Shown one piece after another: positions 1-5,526 of a DNA stretch of 6,875 bases. Each line of letters starts with the position of its first letter. Within the stretch, counting starts at the first letter, position 1. The position numbers and the translations under genes are program-made. The stretch comes from an uncultured Collinsella sp. (lineage in GTDB: Bacteria; Actinomycetota; Coriobacteriia; Coriobacteriales; Coriobacteriaceae). The notes below the pieces were generated by a model. It searched no databases and was not told where the DNA came from. It saw only the letters and a list, made by a program, of their open reading frames with translations. The stretch spans positions 1 to 6,875 of the forward strand of contig CAJJTG010000068.1 in assembly GCA_905194675.1 (NCBI GenBank), written 5' to 3'.

Positions 1-1403
1 TCGGGCTGCGTCTCGATCAGACGCTCAAAGGTCTGCTTGTTCCAGGTGACAAAGCCCTTGGGGGCCTTCTTCTTTTTAATCTTGCGGAGTTTTTTGGGGT
101 CGTCGCCCGCCTTGGCCATAAGCTTGGCATTCTCGATCTCGTGCTCGGGTGCCTCGGCGATCACCATGCCCTCGGTATCGAAGCCCGAGCGACCGGCGCG
201 ACCAGCGATCTGATGAAACTCACGGGCGCGCAGACGACGCATCTTGTAGCCGTCGAACTTGGTGAGCGCGGTGAGTACCACGGTGTGGATGGGTACGTTG
301 ATGCCGACGCCGAGCGTATCGGTGCCGCAGATGACGGGCAACAGGCCCTGCTGCGCCAGGCGCTCGACCAGTAGGCGATAGCGCGGCAGCATGCCGGCGT
401 GGTGCACGCCGACGCCGCATCCGAGCAAGCGCTTGAGAATCTTACCAAAGGCCGTCGAGAAGCTCGTGCCCTTGGCCGCCTCCTTGATGGCCTCGCGCTG
501 CTCCTTGCTGGCAATACCAAAGTTGGCGAGGGATTGCGCCGTCGCAAGTGCGGCGTCCTGGCTAAAGTGCACGATGTAGAGCGGGGCCTCGCCGCGGCGC
601 ATTGCGAGCTCGACGGTGCCCTCAAGCGAGGTCGTCACGTAGTCGTAGCTCAGCGGCACGGGGCGTGGGGCATCGACGACCAAGTCGCAGGTAGCGCCGG
701 TGTGTTCCCCGAGCGAGGCGGCGATCGCGGTGACATCGCCGAGCGTGGCGCTCATGAGCATGAATTGCGTGTGGGGCAGGGTGAGCAGCGGCACCTGCCA
801 GGCCCAGCCGCGATCGGGGTCGGCAAAGTAGTGGAACTCGTCCATGGCCACGCAGCCCACGTCGGCGTCCTCGCCCTCACGCAGTGCATCGTTGGCAAGG
901 ATCTCTGCCGTGCAGCAGATGACGGGCGCCTTGGTGTTGATATGCGTGTCGCCGGTGATCATGCCTACGTTATCGCGGCCGAGCACCTGTACCAGGTCGA
1001 AGAACTTTTCGCTGACCAAGGCCTTGATGGGGGCCGTGTAATAGCAACGTTTGCCCTGCGCCATGCCCATAAAGAGCATGCCCAGCGCGACGAGAGATTT
1101 ACCCGATCCGGTCGGTGTGCCTAAAATGACGTGATCGCCGGCAGCCAGATCCATGAGGGCTTCTTCCTGGTGATCCCACAGCTCAATGCCGCGATTGCTC
1201 GTCCATTCAAAGAAGCGTTCGAAGGCTTGATCGGGCGTGAGCCATGGTTCGGGCTCGCTGCCGTCCTCGGGCTCCCACCAGGTGGGGGAGAGCGCGCCGA
1301 GCGAACCGAACTCTGCCTCGGTTCCCGTGCCGCCCGAGAATGAGCTGGCGGCGCCGGCGCCGGAGACGGTGCTGGCGGCGGTATCTGTCGTGGTCTGTGC
1401 CAT
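1..1403 (-). CDS. DExH superfamily II RNA helicase (Ski2/HelY-like, probably DUF3516 family), partial
   Basis: The gene reads from ATG at 1401-1403 leftwards off the window: 467 codons are present and the C-terminus is missing. The helicase core is complete to motif VI. Walker A GTPTGSGKS lies at residues 95-103, and APIKALVSEKFF (motif Ia) follows near 124. Motif II is DEFH at 188-191, with SAT at 218-220. VHHAGMLPRYR is near 333, GTDTLGVGIN (motif V) near 360, and HQIAGRAGRSG (motif VI) at 397-407. A basic stretch rich in Lys follows at 437-451. The first 45 residues are low-complexity Ala/Gly/Thr/Ser and probably disordered. The start is supported by a modest purine-rich site (AGAAAG, 7 nt upstream). 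The family unwinds structured RNA using ATP, in the cytosol. Actinobacterial proteins of this layout often carry a DUF3516 C-terminal region, which cannot be seen here. The gene is downstream of, and codirectional with, the TrmB-like gene. SF2 helicase is certain from the motifs; the exact subfamily is inferred. Confidence 0.9.
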   Translation of the reverse strand, partial: MAQTTTDTAASTVSGAGAASSFSGGTGTEAEFGSLGALSPTWWEPEDGSEPEPWLTPDQAFERFFEWTSNRGIELWDHQEEALMDLAAGDHVILGTPTGSGKSLVALGMLFMGMAQGKRCYYTAPIKALVSEKFFDLVQVLGRDNVGMITGDTHINTKAPVICCTAEILANDALREGEDADVGCVAMDEFHYFADPDRGWAWQVPLLTLPHTQFMLMSATLGDVTAIAASLGEHTGATCDLVVDAPRPVPLSYDYVTTSLEGTVELAMRRGEAPLYIVHFSQDAALATAQSLANFGIASKEQREAIKEAAKGTSFSTAFGKILKRLLGCGVGVHHAGMLPRYRLLVERLAQQGLLPVICGTDTLGVGINVPIHTVVLTALTKFDGYKMRRLRAREFHQIAGRAGRSGFDTEGMVIAEAPEHEIENAKLMAKAGDDPKKLRKIKKKKAPKGFVTWNKQTFERLIETQP

Positions 1404-1712
1404 GTGTTTGCTTTCTCTCGCGATTGTCCGCCAACTATTATGGCGTAGCGGCGGCGCGGGGTGCCAGCGCGCGAGAAAATGCAGGAAATGGGCGTTCTGC
1501 CCAGCCGTTTGGTGCAGTTGCCAGCTAAGTGAGTAGACTTTTTGCAATATCGCGAGCACATGGCTTTTGCGCAAGGGCTCTACCTGCGGTTTTAGTTTTC
1601 GCTATGCGGGTTGTGCTTAGCTATTGCTAAAAAGTCTACTCACTTAGGTCTGAGGATCGTTCGCTGGCGCTTATTTGCGCTTGTCTGCCGATGCCGCGAC
1701 CATCAGAAGCCC
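1404..1712. other. Intergenic region between the helicase and the TrmB-like gene
   Basis: This 309-base stretch separates the end of the TrmB-like gene from the start of the helicase, both on the minus strand. No coding frame with convincing protein character was found. Its main content is the 123-bp inverted-repeat element at 1525-1647, which is more AT-rich at its ends than the surroundings. Between the element and the helicase start there is a weak minus-strand CATAAT hexamer near 1436-1441 that could be a -10 box, but it has no good -35 partner. The 65 bases next to the TrmB-like stop codon hold no clear terminator. Confidence 0.6.
1525..1647. repeat. 123-bp element bounded by perfect 19-bp inverted repeats
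   Basis: The left arm CTAAGTGAGTAGACTTTTT (1525-1543) is matched exactly in reverse complement at 1629-1647. The match continues inward with GCAATA (1544-1549) against TATTGC (1622-1627), after a one-base bulge at 1628. AGCACA (1555-1560) and TGTGCT lie opposite each other further in, so the two halves can form one long imperfect hairpin. A small palindrome TTGCGCAA lies at 1567-1574. There is no open frame inside, no obvious target-site duplication in the flanks, and no T-tract after the stem on either strand, so it is not a standard intrinsic terminator. It could be a paired regulator-binding site in front of the helicase, a small non-autonomous mobile or dispersed palindromic repeat, or an mRNA hairpin between the two genes. 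The repeat itself is directly visible; its role is unknown. Confidence 0.85.
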
Positions 1713-2552
1713 CTAGGACTCCTGCGGTAAGCGCTTCTTGCCCTTGCGGGCGCGGTTTTTAAAGTTCTCGACGGCCTCTTCCATGCCGAGGGGCACGTAG
1801 GTGAGCTCATCGAGGTTATCGGGCAGGTAGCAGGCAAGACTTTGCTCCTGCATGCGACCCGCTGTGAGCTGTTCGTCGGTGGGCTGCGCGCCGGGTGTGG
1901 CGCAAATGCCATAGACGACGGCACCCATTTCGCGCGTGCGGCACTCGTACTCGGTCTCGGGATGCTCGGGATGGTCGCGGCGAACGTCGTCACTTACCCA
2001 AAGTGTATCGTAGCCGACCGCGGCAAACTGCCCCAAGGCGTAGTCGCGCAATGGCTTACTGTCGGTTCGCAGTGTGACGGTGGCACCGGCTGAAAAGAGC
2101 GGACGGTACAGCATTAGGTGGTCGACATGGACGAGTCGCTTTTTGGCGTACTTGGCCTTGGGCTGCGGCGTGGGAAAGTTGATGGTGATGGCATCGAGCT
2201 CGCCTGCGGCAAATAGCTGCGGCAGCGATGCGGCACCTCGGGGCAGGACGAGTGCGTTGGACAGCCCCTGCTCGCAGATTTTCTGTGCGGCATAGGCGAT
2301 GCAGATGGGCTCCTGGTCCATGCCGATAAAGAGCGTGTTTGGCTCGCGGCGAGCTTGCTCAACCAGATAGGTGCCTTTGCCGCAGCCCAGATCCAGATGA
2401 AGGCGGGTGAAGGGTGCGCCGCCGGCTGGCGCGCAGGCTTCGCGCCAATCTCCGACATAGGCCTCGGGGTTCGTCTCAATCGCATCGGCGTAGCGCTCCA
2501 GGCGCTCCTCGAGCACAAAGTTCTTAGGCGTGCGGACGTGGACGGCTCCCAT
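1713..2552 (-). CDS. trmB: TrmB-family tRNA (guanine-N7)-methyltransferase with altered active-site motif
   Basis: The protein is 279 residues. TrmB normally uses SAM to make m7G46 in the tRNA variable loop. Family-level similarity runs through most of the length: NPEAYVGDWREAC at 28-40, SAM motif I LDLGCGKG at 53-60, FIGMDQEP near 75, the AAQKI helix near 88, GELDAITINF before the catalytic loop, RTDSKPLRDYA near 162, and TEYE at 200-203. The catalytic loop is unusual. Canonical TrmB has D-P-W(x)K at the place where this protein has NFPTPQPK (125-132), so Thr128 replaces the conserved Asp and Gln130 the Trp. The Asp-Ala usually seen just after the fourth strand is also absent (RGAAS at 105-109). 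About 60 extra residues follow the core, ending in a Lys/Arg-rich tail. The ATG has a good AAGGAG site 4 nt upstream (2557-2562). Family membership is secure; that it still makes m7G46 is not, and the gene symbol marks homology only. Confidence 0.85.
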   Translation of the reverse strand: MGAVHVRTPKNFVLEERLERYADAIETNPEAYVGDWREACAPAGGAPFTRLHLDLGCGKGTYLVEQARREPNTLFIGMDQEPICIAYAAQKICEQGLSNALVLPRGAASLPQLFAAGELDAITINFPTPQPKAKYAKKRLVHVDHLMLYRPLFSAGATVTLRTDSKPLRDYALGQFAAVGYDTLWVSDDVRRDHPEHPETEYECRTREMGAVVYGICATPGAQPTDEQLTAGRMQEQSLACYLPDNLDELTYVPLGMEEAVENFKNRARKGKKRLPQES

Positions 2553-2574
2553 GAGGCTCCTTGGTCATAAGTAT

Positions 2575-2596
2575 GGAACGCATAGCTGCGCGTTCC
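2575..2596. promoter_or_regulatory. Small hairpin / operator-like palindrome upstream of the TrmB-like gene
   Basis: GGAACGC (2575-2581) is repeated in reverse complement as GCGTTCC (2590-2596) with an 8-base loop. It ends 12 bases before the Shine-Dalgarno sequence of the TrmB-like gene at 2557-2562, so it would sit in the 5' leader or promoter of that gene. There is no T-run after it on the minus strand, which argues against it terminating the upstream methyltransferase gene. An operator or leader hairpin is possible, and chance occurrence in GC-rich DNA cannot be excluded. Confidence 0.35.
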
Positions 2597-2670
2597 GTCA
2601 ATGGTTTGAAAAAGGGTGGACATAGTTTGCCCGAAAGATGTGGTGCGGTCCGGCGGCGAGTCGTCGGTGC

Positions 2671-3543
2671 CTACAGGCGCTTGAGAATCACATAGCGGTT
2701 GAGCTCGCCGCTGCGACCGTCGGCATGGAAGCGCTCAAGCTCGCGTACGGGAACCTTGCCACTCTTGTAGAACGTACGTACGCCGCGCACCAGGTCGGTG
2801 ATCTGCTGATCGTCAAAGTGATGGCAATAGCGGTAGGCGTGGCGGTCGTTTTGCCAGCCAATGAGGTGGTCGCCGGCTTCAAACTGCGCGGAATCGTAAC
2901 CCTCAAACGGCGGGGTGAGTTCGGCGCGGGCTTCGGCTCGAACGGCCTTGCGCGCCATGCGCTCATCGTTCATAAACTCCCAAAAGCTGATGGCGATGAT
3001 GCCGCCTGGGCGCGTCTGACGTACCAGGGCGTCGAGCACGCGTACGCGGTACTCGCACGACGGCACGTGGTGCATAAAGCCAAAGCAGACCGAGATGTCG
3101 GCGAGCGGGGCGTCGAAAAGCACGTCGGGTGTCTCGGCGGGGTTGAGCTTCATCAGGGCGTCGAGCACGTCGAGCTCCTGGAAGTGTAGGTTGGGAATGC
3201 GCAGCGCGTGGCCATGGGCATCGATGGCCAGGTCTTGGCACGAGTCGACGCCATAGAACTCAAACGGGCAGCTGGCATCTGCCGAGGGGTTTGCCCCGTC
3301 GACGCCCTTGGCGGCAAGTGCGCCGCCGGCGGCAAAGTTCTCAAAGCGCATATTTCCGCAGGCAAGATCGAAGACGCGGACGGGATGCTCGATCGTGGCC
3401 ACGTCGAGCTGCTCGAGCGCGATGTCCATAGTGCGCACCCAGCCGGGCCACGGGGCCTGGCGCGTATCGGAAAAGGAGGCGGAGTGCTCGCGATAGAACG
3501 TATTGTTGAGCTGGATGAGCGATGAGGCGAAATCGCGGTTCAC
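2671..3543 (-). CDS. Class I SAM-dependent methyltransferase, Trm9/ALKBH8-like
   Basis: The protein is 290 residues from GTG at 3541-3543. A strong GGAGGG site lies 11 nt upstream (3555-3560), and homology begins right after this start, so 45 further upstream codons in frame are not taken as coding. Residues 17-33 read FYREHSASFSDTRQAPW with P-G-W next, matching the Trm9 family pattern Y-x(3)-A-x(2)-FS-x-TR-x(2)-PWP. SAM motif I is VFDLACGNMRFE (57-68). Motif II acidic end is YGVDSC (97-102). ISVCFGFMHHV (150-160), then a RPGGIIAISFWEF strand (178-190), correspond to the Trm9 HH loop and R-x-GG strand. The GW(x6)YRYCHHF stretch at 229-243 resembles the Trm9 W...YYH-F region. Trm9 converts cm5U34 to mcm5U34 in tRNA. 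An Elp3-like gene lies about 2 kb away. A methyltransferase is near certain; tRNA wobble uridine as its substrate is inferred from these motifs and the neighbour. Confidence 0.85.
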   Translation of the reverse strand: MNRDFASSLIQLNNTFYREHSASFSDTRQAPWPGWVRTMDIALEQLDVATIEHPVRVFDLACGNMRFENFAAGGALAAKGVDGANPSADASCPFEFYGVDSCQDLAIDAHGHALRIPNLHFQELDVLDALMKLNPAETPDVLFDAPLADISVCFGFMHHVPSCEYRVRVLDALVRQTRPGGIIAISFWEFMNDERMARKAVRAEARAELTPPFEGYDSAQFEAGDHLIGWQNDRHAYRYCHHFDDQQITDLVRGVRTFYKSGKVPVRELERFHADGRSGELNRYVILKRL

Positions 3544-3554
3544 GGCGCGGAACT

Positions 3555-3560
3555 CCCTCC
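3555..3560 (-). promoter_or_regulatory. Ribosome binding site that sets the GTG start of the Trm9-like gene
   Basis: On the minus strand GGAGGG precedes the GTG start by 11 nt. No comparable site precedes the upstream in-frame ATG codons, which supports the 290-residue protein over a longer form. Confidence 0.65.
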
Positions 3561-3663
3561 GTTGGCGGTGCGGAATAAACAGTACGACCATACTACCGTT
3601 AACGCCGCAACGGGGACAACCGAGCCGCGGGTCATTGCTTTGTTTGGACACATTTCCGCAGCT

Positions 3664-3692
3664 CATATGCACCCGCAACCGCCGGTTGTCAA
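3664..3692 (-). promoter_or_regulatory. Candidate promoter of the Trm9-like gene
   Basis: The minus strand has a perfect TTGACA at 3687-3692 followed, after 17 bases, by CATATG (3664-3669), a weak -10. This would give a leader of about 110 nt. A second possibility closer to the gene is TTGTCC (3614-3619) with TAGTAT (3590-3595) at 18 bases. Neither pair is strong at both hexamers. Confidence 0.35.
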
Positions 3693-3751
3693 AAATCTCA
3701 CTAGAATAGGTGGCGTGCTTTTGGCGGTGGCGGATACATTTTTAACTGTGC

Positions 3752-3761
3752 AAGGCGCCTT
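3752..3761. promoter_or_regulatory. AAGGCGCCTT palindrome upstream of the XRE regulator
   Basis: A perfect 10-bp palindrome sits 49 bases before the start codon of the XRE-type regulator, just downstream of an AT-rich stretch (3735-3746) that could hold a -10 region. Its place between the probable promoter and the ribosome binding site would suit autoregulation by the encoded DNA-binding protein. This is a positional inference only, and short GC palindromes are common in such DNA. Confidence 0.25.
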
Positions 3762-3800
3762 AAGAACAAAAACGGTCCGGCGGCACGGCTGGCATCACAT

Positions 3801-3806
3801 AGGAGG
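3801..3806 (+). promoter_or_regulatory. Ribosome binding site of the XRE regulator
   Basis: AGGAGG, the full consensus, lies 4 nt before ATG at 3811. It decides the start of the regulator: the frame is open for 83 further codons upstream, but those residues look unlike the helix-turn-helix family and the strong site points to 3811. Confidence 0.85.
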
Positions 3807-3810
3807 AACC

Positions 3811-4533
3811 ATGAATGTAGAAACTGCGCAGCGGCTCGCCGACCTTCGTCGCAGCAAGGGTTTTAGTCAAGAGGGGCTGGCGCGAAAGCTGGGCCTGTCG
3901 CGTCAGGCGGTCAGTAAATGGGAGCGTGCGGAGAGTTCGCCCGATACCGAGAACCTGATCTCGCTCGCCAAACTCTATGGCGTGAGTTTGGACGAGCTCC
4001 TCAATCCGAGCGATGAGATCGAGGACGATATCGAGTTTGAGAACGAGGACCGCGCCCGTCAGCGCGAGGCCGAGGCGGCAGAGCGCGCCCGCACCCATGA
4101 GGCCGCGGCACGCGCCACCGAGGCGGCAACGCAGGCAAGTGACGCGGCAGCCAAGGCGGCGCAGGCGGCAAGCTGGAGTGCACAGGCCGCCAATGCCGCT
4201 ACGGCGCAGGTGACGGGTGCCGGTGCGGCCGGCCCGACTCCAGTGAAGGGTCCGTTCCAGTCGTTCCCGTACTGGGCCGTGTGCTGGCTGCTGTTCTTTT
4301 TGCTGATGTTCCTGTTTGGCGCCGGCCCCTTTGCCGCGCTGATTTTCTTTACGATCCCCATCTATCACTGGGTGGCACGTGCGCTCGATGGCGATTGGGC
4401 GCGCGGGGATATTCAGGTTGGTCCGGCGCCGGCGGTCGCTAGGACTAAGGGGGAGGACGTTTCCACAGCGGTTGACGCTGACATGGCTGCCGCGACCACC
4501 GCTGAGTCGAGTGCCAAAGAAGGTGATGAATGA
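3811..4533 (+). CDS. Membrane-anchored XRE-family transcriptional regulator
   Basis: The protein is 240 residues. Residues 5-62 form an XRE/Cro-C1 helix-turn-helix domain (LRRSKGFSQEGLARKLGLSR, then QAVSKWERAESSPDTENL and LYGVSLDELL), which binds DNA. An acidic linker follows (68-80). Next comes a long Ala/Glu/Arg-rich segment (81-135), likely helical and possibly a coiled coil. Two hydrophobic stretches at about 153-171 and 172-189 are separated by a Gly-Ala-Gly-Pro turn and look like a membrane hairpin. The tail of about 50 residues is rich in Ala and acidic residues. The layout predicts a cytoplasmic DNA-binding head tethered to the inner membrane, with both termini inside if the hairpin is real. 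It overlaps the next gene by 4 bp, so the two are translationally coupled and the DUF4097 protein is its likely partner or signal source. Targets are unknown; autoregulation is plausible. Confidence 0.88.
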   Translation: MNVETAQRLADLRRSKGFSQEGLARKLGLSRQAVSKWERAESSPDTENLISLAKLYGVSLDELLNPSDEIEDDIEFENEDRARQREAEAAERARTHEAAARATEAATQASDAAAKAAQAASWSAQAANAATAQVTGAGAAGPTPVKGPFQSFPYWAVCWLLFFLLMFLFGAGPFAALIFFTIPIYHWVARALDGDWARGDIQVGPAPAVARTKGEDVSTAVDADMAAATTAESSAKEGDE

Positions 4534-5429
4534 TGAAGCTCTCGCATGAGTCTAAGAGGCGCTTGGGCATTGGCATCGGAGCGTTTGTGCTCATCATCGG
4601 GCTTGTCTTTGGCATTTCGCGGACTTTGATTCATTTTGATGGACCGTGGGATTTCGACGATGTTGTATCCGGCTTGTCTGGTATGGGCGATGCGTTTGAC
4701 GAGGACGATTCCTTGAATAGCGGTAACTATTCCGCTCGGCCTCAACAGCTTTCGAGTGAAACGTTTGATGCCGACGCGTTCACATCGCTTGACTTGGACG
4801 TGACGTCGGGCACGGTCGAGGTCAAACACGTCTCCGGCGGGCCGGTGCGCGTAATTGAAAGCGGTCGCGTGGCAACGGGGACCGTCGCCTTCGATGCGGC
4901 AACCCAAAATCTGGCCGAGGTTAAGGGTTCTACGCTCAAGATTCGCCAGTTCGATTGCGATGACGAGCGCGCCATTGACCGCACGGTTACCGTCGAACTG
5001 CCGCGCGAAGTTGCCGATAACATGGTGGGCATTACAGCGAATGTAGGAGCGGGCGATCTGACGGTCACGGACATTGCGTGTCATGACCTCAACCTGACGT
5101 TGGACTCGGGAGACGTTGAGTTTGCGGGCACTGTAACCGACACTCTGAATGCCGAGGTCGGTTTGGGCGATGCGACGTTCGAGCTCTACCAGGCCCCCGC
5201 GAAGTCGATGGACGTAAGCGTGGACTCGGGCGATGTGGAGATAGCGGTTCCGAACTCTGCGGGCTTTAAGGCGAGTCTCACCGTGGGCAGCGGTGACTTC
5301 GAGAGCGATTTCCTTCCGCTTGGCTACGATGGCGAGACCATATTGAATCTTGAGTTCGACAACGGCGATAAGTCTGCTACGTATCGTTTCGAGGTCGGTT
5401 CGGGCGACATGTCGTTTGATCCGGAGTGA
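4530..5429 (+). CDS. Membrane-anchored DUF4097-like beta-repeat protein
   Basis: The protein is 299 residues with a single transmembrane segment at about 12-30, preceded by basic residues (KRR at 9-11), so most of it should lie outside the membrane. A spacer rich in Asp and Gly (37-66) leads to a repeated beta-strand region from about 85 to the end. The repeats carry variants of a V-x-SGD-x-x motif: TSGTVEV, GAGDLTV, DSGDVEF, GLGDATF, DSGDVEI, GSGDFES and GSGDMSF. This is the pattern of DUF4097/adhesin-like beta-solenoid proteins, whose biochemical role is not established. There are two adjacent starts, ATG 4530 and ATG 4533; the first overlaps the regulator's stop codon as ATGA, the second abuts it. 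It is the second gene of a two-gene operon with the membrane XRE regulator. A sensor or scaffold at the cell surface is plausible but inferred. Confidence 0.85.
   Translation: MMKLSHESKRRLGIGIGAFVLIIGLVFGISRTLIHFDGPWDFDDVVSGLSGMGDAFDEDDSLNSGNYSARPQQLSSETFDADAFTSLDLDVTSGTVEVKHVSGGPVRVIESGRVATGTVAFDAATQNLAEVKGSTLKIRQFDCDDERAIDRTVTVELPREVADNMVGITANVGAGDLTVTDIACHDLNLTLDSGDVEFAGTVTDTLNAEVGLGDATFELYQAPAKSMDVSVDSGDVEIAVPNSAGFKASLTVGSGDFESDFLPLGYDGETILNLEFDNGDKSATYRFEVGSGDMSFDPE
5088..5327 (+). repeat. Internal 120-bp (40-residue) tandem duplication in the DUF4097-like gene
   Basis: Residues 187-226 (LNLTLDSGDVEF...) and 227-266 (MDVSVDSGDVEI...) line up with a fixed 120-base offset. At DNA level TGGACTCGGG recurs at 5101 and 5221, followed by a diverged but similar stretch. 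Each unit holds two V-x-GD strands about 20 residues apart, so the solenoid probably grew by duplication of two-strand units. Confidence 0.7.
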
Positions 5430-5475
5430 CATGCGGTTTTCGGAGATCGGTACATATAGGCATGCTCTTTGATGG

Positions 5476-5515
5476 AGGCGCCGGGGCCGTGGTCGGCTTC
5501 GGCGCCTTTGCCTTT
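5476..5515 (+). terminator. Probable intrinsic terminator of the XRE/DUF4097 operon
   Basis: AGGCGCCG (5476-5483) pairs with CGGCGCCT (5500-5507). Inside, GCCG (5486-5489) pairs with CGGC (5494-5497) around a TGGT loop, with GG and TT forming a small internal loop. The stem is followed by an interrupted T-rich tail, TTGCCTTT. It lies 46 bases after the stop codon of the DUF4097-like gene and before the Elp3-like gene. Confidence 0.7.
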
Positions 5516-5520
5516 ACAAT
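5515..5520 (+). promoter_or_regulatory. -10 box implying a leaderless transcript of the Elp3-like gene
   Basis: TACAAT (5515-5520) matches the -10 consensus at five of six positions and ends six bases before ATG at 5527. A transcript starting about 7 nt downstream would begin at or next to the start codon. The only G-rich stretch, GGGGG at 5521-5525, is one base from the ATG and too close to act as a normal Shine-Dalgarno site. There is no good -35 hexamer, and the box overlaps the tail of the preceding terminator. Confidence 0.5.
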
Positions 5521-5526
5521 GGGGGC

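Noticed and set aside
399..1124. A 241-codon plus-strand open frame opposite the helicase
   Set aside because: The minus strand encodes all the helicase motifs in this stretch; the plus-strand product looks like an antisense shadow.
1525..1647. Reading the large inverted repeat as an intrinsic terminator of the TrmB-like gene
   Set aside because: The loop region is 72 bases or more and no T-tract follows the outer stem on the minus strand.
2114..2623. A 169-codon minus-strand frame beginning upstream of the TrmB-like gene and overlapping it
   Set aside because: It is out of frame with the TrmB homology and its product is low-complexity, rich in Ser, Pro and Arg, as expected for a shifted frame.
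3544..3678. A 45-residue N-terminal extension of the Trm9-like protein with a Cys-Pro-x-Cys-Gly motif
   Set aside because: Only one Cys pair is present, there is no ribosome binding site at the upstream ATG, and GGAGGG just before the GTG at 3543 together with the start of family homology supports the shorter protein.
3686..3707. TTGTCA and TAGAAT as a plus-strand promoter for the XRE operon
   Set aside because: Both hexamers look good, but only 10 bases separate them, too few for a sigma-70 type promoter.
3562..3810. An 83-codon N-terminal extension of the XRE regulator
   Set aside because: The full AGGAGG at 3801-3806 and the usual XRE domain beginning a few residues after the ATG at 3811 make the extension unlikely. 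The stretch also contains the divergent promoter region.
4413..5432. A 339-codon open frame on the minus strand opposite the DUF4097-like gene
   Set aside because: It is a long frame allowed by GC-rich codons on the other strand. The plus-strand product has a membrane segment, regular SGD repeats and operon coupling; the minus-strand product shows no family features.
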